From an uncultured Rickettsiales bacterium (GTDB lineage Bacteria > Pseudomonadota > Alphaproteobacteria > Rickettsiales > UBA1997): a stretch of DNA of 44,232 bases. The stretch's first letter is position 1; every line of letters starts with the position of its first letter. Where the stretch lies: contig CAKVGI010000011.1 of NCBI GenBank assembly GCA_934747265.1, forward strand, positions 1-44,232, in the 5' to 3' direction. The position numbers and the translations under genes were made by a program. Below the pieces are notes generated by a model. The model was not told the origin of the DNA and made no database searches. It saw only the letters and a program-made list of their open reading frames with translations. Positions 14,005 to 23,027 of this stretch are shown one piece after another.

Positions 14005-16515
14005 ATGGAAATCGCAAATTTATCGGTTTGTTTACCAGTTTACTATGGTGCTAAAATTAAAGATGTAGAAAGGTGTTTAGATTCCCTTTATTCAATGTGT
14101 GAAAATATTGATAAAAAATATAAAGATAAAAATATTAATTTTTTAATAGGAATAGATAACTCTCCTAAAAAATTTAGTAATGATAAGAGCGTTCAAAAAA
14201 ATAAAATTGAAATAAAAAACAGAATTTTAATATTTAAGGAGGCAATAGAAAAATTAGACAATAGATATAAAGTAAATTATTTTATAACTGAAAACAATGT
14301 TAGAGTTTCGGTTATGAGAAATATTATGATTTCCAAAACACAAAATTCTGAATTTATAACTTTTATAGATCATGACGATCAAATGAAATTAGAAGCTTTA
14401 AATATAATTTTTAAAGCTATAAATGAAAATCCTAATAAAAATATTATTTATTTTAAATGTACGGATACTTGGATAAAAACTGAACAGGTTTTTGAAATAT
14501 TTGGACCTTGGTCAATTTTGTATAATCCAAAATTTCTTCTTAAAAATAATATAGCTTTTATTCCGGATGTACCTCTTGAAGATAGATTTTTTAGAAGAGA
14601 AGCGGAATTATATTTAATAAGAGAGGAAAGAGAGGATCTTCAAGAAAGTTTTTATATGCATAATAAAGAAGGAAGAAGTGGTTTATTAGAAACTGACTTA
14701 CTTGCATTGATAAGACAAGAAGTATTCAAAAGAATATTCTATAAAAATTTAAAAGTAAAAACATATTGTACACTAAAAAATGATTTAGATGAATTTTCTT
14801 ATGGAGAATATGTTTACACGTTTAATGAAAAGAATAAAGGTTCTGATTTTTTATATAATGATGTTCTTAATTGCAATAGGTTTATAGAATCGGATTTTGC
14901 ATTTTCTGACGGTAAAAGATTAAACAAATACGAAAAAGAAAATCATTTTACTTTGTGTAAAATAATTTTTAATGAAAATCAAGAAGAAATATATTCAAGA
15001 GGTTATTTAACTAATAAGCCACTTGTAAATATTATTGATTTTAATAAGATTAATAATTTTATTAGATTTTTAGAATATAAATCGGAAAACTTGATTGTTA
15101 TATTAAAATATATTGATAAAATAATTGATAATAACGAATTTACAACCGAATTAAATAGTGTTTCAAAGAAAAATGCGGAAGAATTACTGAATAAATTAGT
15201 AAAATACAGAGAAAAATATATAAAAAAATTAATAGAAAATAAAAAATATAATGAATTAGAGCAAATCTTGAATATTCAAGATAAAGATATAGACTTATCT
15301 TTTATTGACTACGAAAAAATTAATGATAACAAAATAAAAGAAATTTTAAATAATTATTTATTTTATAAAACTTACAATGCAGTAATTAATGAGAATTTGG
15401 CATTGATTCAAGATATTTTAAAAAAACATCCGGATATTATAAATATCACAAACTCAACCAATAAAGTTAATTTATCAAATTTAGCTTGCAGACGCCAAAG
15501 TATACAAGATACTGAAATAAAAACAATAATTCTAAAAATCAGAGATGAAAATAATAAAATAATAGCGTTTTTATTAAAAAATTTTCCAGAATCTTTTAAA
15601 GTTAAGGATATATTTGGAAAAACAGCGTTTGACTTTTTATTAGTTGATTATCCTGATAATTTAAAGTTTAACAATAATATTTCAGAAATTCCAAATGATT
15701 TTTTTGAAAAAATTACAAAATTAGAAGAAATTTTTGGAGATGATTTTTATACTATGATACCAAATTTAAGATTTATATATAATACCAATATAGTTTTAGA
15801 TACAAAAAGTAATATTTTAAAAAAAATAAAAGAGATTAAGAAAGAGTATATTGGAAATAAATTAATAGGTTTTAATATAATAGAAGCTTACAAAAATAAT
15901 AATTACAGTATATTAATAAATACCTTAATAGAAAATAAAGCAAAAAATGGTATTGATGTTTTATTACCAAATTATATCAAATATACGACCCTTGAAAATA
16001 TTTTTAATTACAAAGATAAAAATAATAAAACCATATTAGATTATGCAAAAGACGATAAAAAATTTAATGATTTTATCAGAAATTTCCTAATTAAAACTAT
16101 ATGGATTAATTTTGATAAAAATGTTGTTATAGATCCAGTTGATAGTTATAATATAACCAGAACAAAACAAGCTATAAATATTTTGTATGATAAATCAAAT
16201 CATTTTGATGATTATGAGATTGACTTTAAAAAATTTTTAGATGAGTTTTTTAAAAAATCAAAAATATTATCAACAGCAAAAGTAGCGCAAGAACTATTTG
16301 ATAAAATTAAGGTAAACAAAAATATTTTAGAAAAGAAAGAACAAAAAAAGTTTGAGAAAGTAAACACAAAGAATGTAGAAAAATTGCCTAATTTTGATAA
16401 AATTAAAGAATTATTCAAAGAAATAGAAATAATAAATAGTAGCAATGATAATAATTTAAATAAAACAAAAAGATTTTTGGATTTAATTGAAAAAAGCGAT
16501 TACACTAAAAAATAA
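14005..16515 (+). CDS. Glycosyltransferase family 2-like protein with ankyrin-like C-terminal region
   Basis: An 836-residue protein. The first 130 residues look like a GT-A fold: LSVCLPVYYG at the start (nucleotide-binding strand), a VRVSVMRNIMI segment, and DHDD at residues 122-125 as the metal-binding DxD-type motif. The remainder (from about residue 330) is Lys/Asn/Ile-rich. It includes stretches resembling degenerate ankyrin repeats, for example KDIFGKTAFDFLL and YKDKNNKTILDYA. Fusion of a transferase domain with protein-interaction repeats is reminiscent of effectors of intracellular bacteria, but no secretion signal is visible. It could instead modify surface polysaccharide. Base use is even richer in A+T than its neighbours. 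Convergent with murJ, 13 bases apart. Confidence 0.6.
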   Translation: MEIANLSVCLPVYYGAKIKDVERCLDSLYSMCENIDKKYKDKNINFLIGIDNSPKKFSNDKSVQKNKIEIKNRILIFKEAIEKLDNRYKVNYFITENNVRVSVMRNIMISKTQNSEFITFIDHDDQMKLEALNIIFKAINENPNKNIIYFKCTDTWIKTEQVFEIFGPWSILYNPKFLLKNNIAFIPDVPLEDRFFRREAELYLIREEREDLQESFYMHNKEGRSGLLETDLLALIRQEVFKRIFYKNLKVKTYCTLKNDLDEFSYGEYVYTFNEKNKGSDFLYNDVLNCNRFIESDFAFSDGKRLNKYEKENHFTLCKIIFNENQEEIYSRGYLTNKPLVNIIDFNKINNFIRFLEYKSENLIVILKYIDKIIDNNEFTTELNSVSKKNAEELLNKLVKYREKYIKKLIENKKYNELEQILNIQDKDIDLSFIDYEKINDNKIKEILNNYLFYKTYNAVINENLALIQDILKKHPDIINITNSTNKVNLSNLACRRQSIQDTEIKTIILKIRDENNKIIAFLLKNFPESFKVKDIFGKTAFDFLLVDYPDNLKFNNNISEIPNDFFEKITKLEEIFGDDFYTMIPNLRFIYNTNIVLDTKSNILKKIKEIKKEYIGNKLIGFNIIEAYKNNNYSILINTLIENKAKNGIDVLLPNYIKYTTLENIFNYKDKNNKTILDYAKDDKKFNDFIRNFLIKTIWINFDKNVVIDPVDSYNITRTKQAINILYDKSNHFDDYEIDFKKFLDEFFKKSKILSTAKVAQELFDKIKVNKNILEKKEQKKFEKVNTKNVEKLPNFDKIKELFKEIEIINSSNDNNLNKTKRFLDLIEKSDYTKK

Positions 16516-16528
16516 TTAGCGTAATTGT

Positions 16529-18067
16529 TTAATTTTTTCTTAAAATTTTTTTTATTTCTTGAATATTGATTATTTTCAATAAAAATGATAGACAGAAAAA
16601 AACACTACCGCCAATTACTGATAATAATAACAATCTTAATAGCGGTATTGTATTGAACGATTTCAAAACGCTATCAAGAGAATAAATAACCATTGACATA
16701 ATTATTGATATATAAATTATTTTTAATAGTTTGACTTGCAAAACATCAGAGAAAATAAAAATTTTTTCTTTTAAAATTTTGTAAAATAAAGAAAAAGTTG
16801 AAAAAATTGCGGCAGTTGTTGTTGCAATAGCGATTCCATTTGCTCCAATAAAAAATACAAGTGAAAAACTCAATGTAGCATTAATTCCCAAACATAAAAG
16901 CGAATTTTTCATAGGTGTTTTTGTATCCTTCTTTGCATAAAATACAGTTTGAAATATTTTTGAAAAAATAAAAAAGGGTAATGCTATTGAATATATTTTT
17001 AATGCATTTGCAACTTGTATAGTATTTTCAGTAGTAAACTGTCCTCTCTGAAATAATATTTCAACTATAAGATTTGACATAAAGAATAAAGCAAAAGAAG
17101 CTGGTATTCCTAAAAAAGAAGATAAAAATAATGAATTTTCCTGCAACTCTTGTGCTTCTTGCTTATCACCCTTTTTACTTAAAGCTCTTGAAAGAGATGG
17201 TAAAATTGTTATACCTATCGCCGTTCCTATCAAAGACAAAGGAAATTGCGAAACCCTATCAGCATAATATAATATGGAAACAGCACTAGGAATTAATGAA
17301 GCAAATACAGAGTCGCATATTGAATTTATTTGCATTATTCCGGATGCTAAAAAAGAATCAAAAAATCTAGAAAAGAATTTTTTTGCTGTTGGTGTTATTC
17401 TTGGAAAAACTGGATACAACAATATTTTTTCTCTCAATGAACAAATAAAAATAAAAATAAATTGCACAATTCCAGCAATAGAAATAGAGTAGGATAAGAC
17501 GGTTGCCATTTTTAATTCAATATTATTTCTAAAAATTACAGCAAAAGATATTATTACAAAATTTAAAATAACCGGCATTATTGATACAACAAAAAACTTA
17601 TTGAATGTATTTAAAATACCAGACATTAATGAAACCAAAGAAATAAATATTAGATAAGGAAAAGTAATTCTTGTTAAAAAGACAACTAACTTAAATTTTT
17701 CTTGTTCTTCCAAATATCCAGGTGCAAGAATGTACATTAAAAACGGCATAAAAATTTCAGCCAATAATGTAAAAATCAGTAAAGAATATAACAAAATAGA
17801 ATAAATATTTCTTGCAAAAATCAACATTTTTTCCTTTCCATGACTCTCAACACCGCTAGCAAATATTGGCGTAAAAGCAGAATTAAATGCACCTTCTGCA
17901 AATATTTTTCTAAAAAAATTAGGTATTCTAAAAGCCATAAAAAATATGTCAGAATAAAAACCACTTCCAAGATATTTAGCAATAAAAATATCTCTAACAA
18001 AACCACTAATTCTAGACAATAAAGTCCCAAAGGACATTATAATTGTTGACTTAAAAAAACTTTTCAT
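16529..18067 (-). CDS. murJ: Lipid II flippase MurJ (MviN)
   Basis: A 512-residue polytopic membrane protein of the MOP exporter superfamily. The typical MurJ N-terminus is present: a short start, then MSFGTLLSRISGFVRDIFIA, followed by GFYSDIFFMAFRIPNFFRKI and AEGAFNSAFTPIFA. This region lines the cavity and holds essential Arg residues. About 14 transmembrane segments are expected and the hydrophobic pattern agrees. It flips lipid II across the inner membrane for peptidoglycan synthesis and works upstream of RodA, whose gene is also in this window. The upstream neighbour on the same strand is the pilin-like gene, 31 bases away. Confidence 0.95.
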   Translation of the reverse strand: MKSFFKSTIIMSFGTLLSRISGFVRDIFIAKYLGSGFYSDIFFMAFRIPNFFRKIFAEGAFNSAFTPIFASGVESHGKEKMLIFARNIYSILLYSLLIFTLLAEIFMPFLMYILAPGYLEEQEKFKLVVFLTRITFPYLIFISLVSLMSGILNTFNKFFVVSIMPVILNFVIISFAVIFRNNIELKMATVLSYSISIAGIVQFIFIFICSLREKILLYPVFPRITPTAKKFFSRFFDSFLASGIMQINSICDSVFASLIPSAVSILYYADRVSQFPLSLIGTAIGITILPSLSRALSKKGDKQEAQELQENSLFLSSFLGIPASFALFFMSNLIVEILFQRGQFTTENTIQVANALKIYSIALPFFIFSKIFQTVFYAKKDTKTPMKNSLLCLGINATLSFSLVFFIGANGIAIATTTAAIFSTFSLFYKILKEKIFIFSDVLQVKLLKIIYISIIMSMVIYSLDSVLKSFNTIPLLRLLLLSVIGGSVFFCLSFLLKIINIQEIKKILRKN

Positions 18068-18098
18068 TTTAAAATCCTAATTTATCAAAAAATTTCAT

Positions 18099-18830
18099 TT
18101 AACTATTATTTGTTAGCATTATAAAAAGCTTACTACAACCTTTCTCTGAACAATAAGACCTAATATTACCATCAAGGTAATTTCCATCGTCCATTTTTTG
18201 ATCTAATATTTTAAAGGTTTTTAAATATCTTTTTATATTTAAACCATTTACACTATCGCTTCCAAACCATATTGTATTTTCTGGAACATTACTCAAAAAT
18301 GAAAAAACTGTATTTTTTGGTTCCTTAAAATCACCAAATGTATAAAAATACCAATATAAATTACGCAAGGACTCAACATATGGAACTGTCTCTCCTGCAA
18401 CTAATCTATCATATAATTTTTCATTTGGTTTGAAAGAATTACCTTTTGCGTGCAAATATAAATCTATGAATGGTGCCACAAATGAATTTGGTGGTAAAGC
18501 ATCATATGGTTTTGGAAAAGTATAACTTGTATAATTCTCTGAATTATTTGTATAAACACTTGGAGATAACACACTTGGACAACCAACACCTCCGCACCAA
18601 CTGAAATATGTATCATTATTAAAATCACCAGGCCATCTTCCTTTTATCAGTTGAAAATCTATTAACCCTTTCTTATAACCATTGATTTCATCCATAAAGG
18701 CTCTAATTCTTGCATTATTCATGGTCGAACTGCTATCTACAACAAAATAAATTATAAAGGCAAGACCTATAAACACTAAAACGGTTTCTATTATTGAAAA
18801 TCCTGATTTATTTTTTGTTTGTTTTAACAT
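18099..18830 (-). CDS. Prepilin-like protein, divergent paralogue
   Basis: A 243-residue protein with leader MLKQTKNKSG then FSIIETVLVFIGLAFIIYFV: the canonical Gly at -1 and Glu at +5. It keeps family features of the paralogues at 418 and 31331: a PGDFN segment near residue 64, an APFIDLYL segment and the C-terminal signature KMDDGNYLDGNIRSYC followed by a second Cys. Unlike those two it has no homologous promoter but follows acpS by 18 bases on the same strand, so it is probably co-transcribed with it. Its helix is less conserved than that of the other two. Role in a pseudopilus is likely by family; partners are not in the window. Confidence 0.75.
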   Translation of the reverse strand: MLKQTKNKSGFSIIETVLVFIGLAFIIYFVVDSSSTMNNARIRAFMDEINGYKKGLIDFQLIKGRWPGDFNNDTYFSWCGGVGCPSVLSPSVYTNNSENYTSYTFPKPYDALPPNSFVAPFIDLYLHAKGNSFKPNEKLYDRLVAGETVPYVESLRNLYWYFYTFGDFKEPKNTVFSFLSNVPENTIWFGSDSVNGLNIKRYLKTFKILDQKMDDGNYLDGNIRSYCSEKGCSKLFIMLTNNS

Positions 18831-18848
18831 ATCCGCAATTACTTATTA

Positions 18849-19271
18849 TTAAATTAAATTTTTGATATTTTCTTCATCTATTGTACTTATTACAACAAAA
18901 CTATTTACAAGCATTGACTCGTCTGTTATTGAAATATTGAATTGTATTAAATTTCTATCTTTTTCAAAATACCGTTCTAAAAAATCATACCCTTTGTCTG
19001 ATAGTAATACAATAGGTTTACCTAATCTATCATTTTGTAATATTATGTCCTTCATATCTAATCCCCTACCAATACCAACACCTATTGCTTTTGAAAAAGC
19101 TTCTTTTGCACAAAACCTTTTTGCCAAAAAATTTATTTTATTTTTTGCTTTTTTATACAATTCTAATTCCTCATCAGCTAAAATTCTATCTACAAATCTA
19201 GTAGAAAATTTATTAAACACCGTCTCAACTCTATTAATATTTAATAAATCCACACCAACACCAAGTATCAT
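18849..19271 (-). CDS. acpS: Holo-[acyl-carrier-protein] synthase
   Basis: A 140-residue phosphopantetheinyl transferase. The N-terminal GVGVDLLNINRV supplies the metal-binding Asp, and FLAKRFCAKEAFSKA holds the second conserved acidic residue and the coenzyme A contact. It moves 4'-phosphopantetheine from CoA to apo-ACP, making the carrier used by the lpxD and fabZ products of this window. Slightly longer than usual (about 120-130 residues), with an extra C-terminal tail. The late motif reads SITDES where many relatives have SITHD-type residues. First gene of a likely pair with the pilin-like gene. Confidence 0.9.
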   Translation of the reverse strand: MILGVGVDLLNINRVETVFNKFSTRFVDRILADEELELYKKAKNKINFLAKRFCAKEAFSKAIGVGIGRGLDMKDIILQNDRLGKPIVLLSDKGYDFLERYFEKDRNLIQFNISITDESMLVNSFVVISTIDEENIKNLI

Positions 19272-19370
19272 AAAAATTTCATTATTTTTTTAGATAATAA
19301 AAAACAATTAATAAATTATCAATAATTATTTACTTTTTTGTTAAGAAACAAACATATTTAATAAGTCTTA

Positions 19371-20369
19371 TTAAAAATATTCAACGCCTATTACTTTTCT
19401 AACTTCACTTAATGTTTTTGAAGCTCTTTCTCTTGCTTTTTCGTTTCCTTTTTTAACTATTTTAATAACTTCGTCCATATTTTTTTCATATTCTTTTCTT
19501 CTGGTTTGAAATGGTTCCAATTTAGCAACTATTAAATCTATGAGTCTTCTTTTAAGCTTAACATCGCCTAAACCGCCTTTTCTATAATGATTTTTAAGTT
19601 CTTCTAACTCTTCTTTATTTGGATCAAATATATCTAAATATGTAAATACAACATTTCCTTCAACTTTACCCGGATCTTCAACTTTTATATGGTTTGGATC
19701 CGTATACATGCCCATAACCTTTTGTTTTATAATATCTGGACCATCCTTTATATAAATAGTATTTCCAAGGGATTTACTCATTTTAGCATTACCGTCAGTT
19801 CCAACAAGTCTACTTACAGTTGAAAGAACGGCTTTACATTCTTTTAGTATATTTGTATTATAAATTCTATTAAACCTTCTAACTATTTCATTGGTTTGTT
19901 CCAATATAGGTAATTGATCTTCACCAACTGGCACAACCTCAGCTTTAAAAGCTGTAATATCAGCAGTTTGACTTACAGGATAACATAAAAAACCAGCTGG
20001 TACACTTTCTTCAAAACCTTTTTGTGCAATTTCAGTTTTTATTGTTGGATTTCTTTCAAGCCTTGAAACTGTGGTTAAATTTAAATAAAATGTAAATAAT
20101 TCTGTTAATTCTGGTATTTGTGATTGTATGAATAATGTTGTAATTTCTGGATTTATACCAACTGCTAAATTATCTAAAATAGTCTCAAAAACATTATCTT
20201 GAATTTTTTTAGGGTTCTCAAAATTATCAGTCAAGGCCTGCATATCAGCCGACATAATAAACATTTCATAATCATTTTGCAATTTTACTCTATTTTCAAG
20301 TGAACCAAAATAATGTCCTATATGCAATGGTCCAGTTGGTCTTTCTCCTGTTAAAATAACTTTTTTCAT
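19371..20369 (-). CDS. trpS: Tryptophanyl-tRNA synthetase
   Basis: A 332-residue class I synthetase, starting at the ATG at 20369 (MKKVILTGERPTG). An upstream in-frame ATG at 20405 would add 12 unlike residues. The HIGH motif is GPLHIGHYFGS and the KMSKS motif is intact in AKMSKSLGNT. SADMQALTD and PVGEDQLPILE are the usual substrate-binding segments. Length is normal. It charges tRNA-Trp. The genes on either side are same-strand but separated by about 75-100 bases, so it may have its own promoter. Confidence 0.96.
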   Translation of the reverse strand: MKKVILTGERPTGPLHIGHYFGSLENRVKLQNDYEMFIMSADMQALTDNFENPKKIQDNVFETILDNLAVGINPEITTLFIQSQIPELTELFTFYLNLTTVSRLERNPTIKTEIAQKGFEESVPAGFLCYPVSQTADITAFKAEVVPVGEDQLPILEQTNEIVRRFNRIYNTNILKECKAVLSTVSRLVGTDGNAKMSKSLGNTIYIKDGPDIIKQKVMGMYTDPNHIKVEDPGKVEGNVVFTYLDIFDPNKEELEELKNHYRKGGLGDVKLKRRLIDLIVAKLEPFQTRRKEYEKNMDEVIKIVKKGNEKARERASKTLSEVRKVIGVEYF

Positions 20370-20443
20370 ACAATAAATGATTGTCAAGATATAATTATTA
20401 TACATAATAGTATTTACAAAAAGTCAAGAAAATATTATGTTTA

Positions 20444-21553
20444 TCAACTCTTTATTTCTTCATTTTTATATAAATCAGCATTTAATATAAATCCAAAAGC
20501 TATCAATGTTGAAACAGTAATAGTTCCACCATATGACATAAGTGGTAAAGGTACCCCAACAACTGGTAAAATACCCATAACCATACCAATATTAACAAAT
20601 ACGTGAAAAAATATTATAAAACCCATACCAGAGGCCACAATTCTACCGTAAGTATATTTTGATTTAAAAGCGATCCAAAACACAAAGAAAGCAATTATTA
20701 AGTATAATGTTATTAAATAAAACCCTCCTATAAAACCAATTTCTTCGGTAAACATAGTAAAAATAAAATCAGTTTGCTTTTCTGGTAAAAATGATAAATG
20801 ACTTTGCGTACCTTTTAAATAGCCTTTTCCTAAAAAGCCACCAGAACCTATGGCTATTTTTGATTGAGTAATATTGTATCCAGAACCAAGCGGATCACTT
20901 TCTGGATTTAAAAAAACCTCAACCCTTTTCTTTTGGTAGTCATGTAATACATATTTCCAAGCTATTGGTAAAGATGATATACATAATAAAGCACAAATAG
21001 TAAATTTCCACCATTGTACGCCAACAACAAATAATATACCAACACCTATTGCAACCAATATAAAGGCTGTTCCTAAATCTGGTTGTTTCAAAACTAGTAA
21101 TGCTGGTGTAAAAATCATTGCTAGCGGTATAATAGAATTTTTTATTTCTTTAATTTCCCTAATATTCTTTTTACTAAAATATCTCGCTAATCCTAATACT
21201 AGTCCGATTTTCATTGTCTCGGATGGTTGAAGACTTATACCGGCAATTCTTATCCACCTTGTTGCTCCCATCGCTGTATGTCCCATAAATTCAACATATA
21301 TTAACAAAATTAATGCAGAAAAATACAAAGGATAGGCAAGTTTTGCCCAAAAATTTATATTGATTATTGATATTAAAAATAAAGCTGGGAAAAAAAATAA
21401 AAAATACATAAATTGCTTGCTTGCCCATAAAGAAAAACTACCACCAGAAGCAGAATATAGTGTAAATATACTGGTTGTAAAAATCAGTATAATCAATATA
21501 ATTATATTTTTATTTAATTTAATTAACTTATCAAAACTATTTAAATTTTCCAT
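20444..21553 (-). CDS. rodA: Rod-shape SEDS glycosyltransferase RodA
   Basis: A 369-residue membrane protein of the SEDS family with about ten hydrophobic segments. The conserved extracellular loop GSGGFLGKGYLKGTQS is followed by FLPEKQTDFIFTMFTEE. The Asp in the QTDFIF segment is the proposed catalytic residue for glycan polymerisation. The C-terminal GVPLPLMSYGGT is the family signature. The protein polymerises lipid II during side-wall growth with a class B PBP. Its presence with murJ and rlpA shows this organism keeps a peptidoglycan pathway. mreBCD and the PBP are not in the window. Divergent from the membrane protein gene at 21664. Confidence 0.94.
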   Translation of the reverse strand: MENLNSFDKLIKLNKNIIILIILIFTTSIFTLYSASGGSFSLWASKQFMYFLFFFPALFLISIININFWAKLAYPLYFSALILLIYVEFMGHTAMGATRWIRIAGISLQPSETMKIGLVLGLARYFSKKNIREIKEIKNSIIPLAMIFTPALLVLKQPDLGTAFILVAIGVGILFVVGVQWWKFTICALLCISSLPIAWKYVLHDYQKKRVEVFLNPESDPLGSGYNITQSKIAIGSGGFLGKGYLKGTQSHLSFLPEKQTDFIFTMFTEEIGFIGGFYLITLYLIIAFFVFWIAFKSKYTYGRIVASGMGFIIFFHVFVNIGMVMGILPVVGVPLPLMSYGGTITVSTLIAFGFILNADLYKNEEIKS

Positions 21554-21663
21554 ATTACAATTAGTTTTATTTATATTAAAAATATAACTTTTTTATAAAG
21601 TGTCAATAATTTTATTGAAAAATAAAAAAAAATTAGTATAATATAAAAAAATTATGTTTTTTT

Positions 21664-22575
21664 ATGCCTGTAAGTGGTCAATTATTAATTCAAAAGCAAG
21701 CAAATGGTAGTGTTATTTATTACCGTGAAGAAGATAATGACTACGACAGCAAAAAACAAAACAAAGAGAATGATAATTTAAAATATAATGAATATATAGA
21801 TTTATCAACACCTAAGAAAAATTCTTCAGTATTAAAAAATGATGCAGATTTAGGCATAAAGACTCAACAAAACAGTAATGAAAAATCAAATACCACAAAG
21901 CAAGATGAAATCACCTCCAATAAAGAGACAAATAAAAATGACAATGACAACAAAGACAACAAAAACAAAGAAACCGATTTAAGCAAAGTTGATGCAAAAG
22001 TTGAAGAGCCAATAAAGGTTTTTGATTGTGAAGTAAAATCTCCACTTGAATGGCTATTAACTGATGATAAGATTATAACTCCTTTTGGTACAGAAAAAAT
22101 ATCAAACGATTACATGGAGCTTGTATCTTATATTTTTAGTACATTTATTGGTTCCGGACTTGGTCTTTTTTTAATATCAACCGGCGTATTCTCTGGATTA
22201 GGTATGGCAATTCTTTTGTACGCAAATACACCAACACCAGTTGTTAAACATTTATGTAAAAAAGTAGATAAAGCTACTTGTGGTTGTATACCATTAGGAA
22301 AATACAAGTCAATTACGGAATATACAATAAAATATATAAATAACTCTCAAAAAAGAATATCAAATAAGGTTAAAAAGAAAGAGGAAAAATTAAAAATGGA
22401 AAGAGAGTTCCAAAAAAGAAAACAAGAGATTATTGCTCAAACAAGACTTTCTATTTTAAAACAACAAGCAAAAAACATAGATAAACGAACTGATCTATTA
22501 AAACAAAACAATAAAATGACAAATAAAGTCATCAATGATAGAAATAAAAATCTTTCTAATGTAATGACAATTTAG
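21664..22575 (+). CDS. Hypothetical protein with hydrophobic hairpin and coiled coil
   Basis: A 303-residue protein I do not recognise. Residues about 35-110 are Asn/Lys/Asp-rich and disordered-looking (repeated NDNDNK-type stretches). Residues about 155-192 form one long or two short transmembrane segments rich in Gly (FSTFIGSGLGLFLIST, GLGMAILLYA). The region after holds VKHLCKKVDKATCGCIPLG with three Cys. The C-terminal third is a Lys/Glu-rich coiled coil. It overlaps the end of the convergent arsR-type gene by 20 bases. It could be a membrane-anchored structural or host-interaction protein, but the sequence gives no mechanism. Confidence 0.6.
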   Translation: MPVSGQLLIQKQANGSVIYYREEDNDYDSKKQNKENDNLKYNEYIDLSTPKKNSSVLKNDADLGIKTQQNSNEKSNTTKQDEITSNKETNKNDNDNKDNKNKETDLSKVDAKVEEPIKVFDCEVKSPLEWLLTDDKIITPFGTEKISNDYMELVSYIFSTFIGSGLGLFLISTGVFSGLGMAILLYANTPTPVVKHLCKKVDKATCGCIPLGKYKSITEYTIKYINNSQKRISNKVKKKEEKLKMEREFQKRKQEIIAQTRLSILKQQAKNIDKRTDLLKQNNKMTNKVINDRNKNLSNVMTI

Positions 22576-22933
22576 CACTATTTGGACATTTCATATCAAG
22601 TATATCATCAACTGCTTTATGTACCAACTGAGCTTCTTTTGTTGAGGCTATTTTATAATAAATTTCTTTTCCATCTCTTTTGCTATCTATTAATCCAGAT
22701 TGCTTCAATAATTTTAAGTGATGAGATACAGCAGGAGCACTCATTTTTATAGATACAGCAATATTATTTACACATAATTCATAGTGTGAAAGCAACCACA
22801 AAATTTTTAATCTTGTTGGATCGCTTATAAGTTGAAATGTTGTAGATGCCCTATCAAATAATTTATTGCAAGGTACACGTCTTGCATCCTTACTTACCTC
22901 TTCCTTACAATTATCACCACATCCTTCTATCAT
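22556..22933 (-). CDS. ArsR/SmtB-family metal-responsive repressor
   Basis: A 125-residue winged-helix protein. The core is ISDPTRLKILWLLSHYELCVNNIA (helix 3 with the ELCV element) and MSAPAVSHHLKLLKQSGLI (recognition helix), followed by the wing RDGKEIYYKI. The Cys in ELCVNN plus an N-terminal Cys-rich segment (CGDNC, then a later Cys) fits the alpha3N type of metal site used by CadC-like sensors for soft metals such as Cd, Pb or Zn. It normally represses a metal exporter and is released on metal binding. No metal transporter lies beside it. The neighbouring ABC exporter downstream (95 bases) has no metal signature, though it could be the target. Confidence 0.85.
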   Translation of the reverse strand: MIEGCGDNCKEEVSKDARRVPCNKLFDRASTTFQLISDPTRLKILWLLSHYELCVNNIAVSIKMSAPAVSHHLKLLKQSGLIDSKRDGKEIYYKIASTKEAQLVHKAVDDILDMKCPNSAKLSLH

Positions 22934-23027
22934 TTTTTCCCTTAAAATTACCGTAATAAAAATATATAATTTCTTAAAAATAAGTCAATAATAAATTTTG
23001 ATTTATTATATATTGCTATTTATATAG

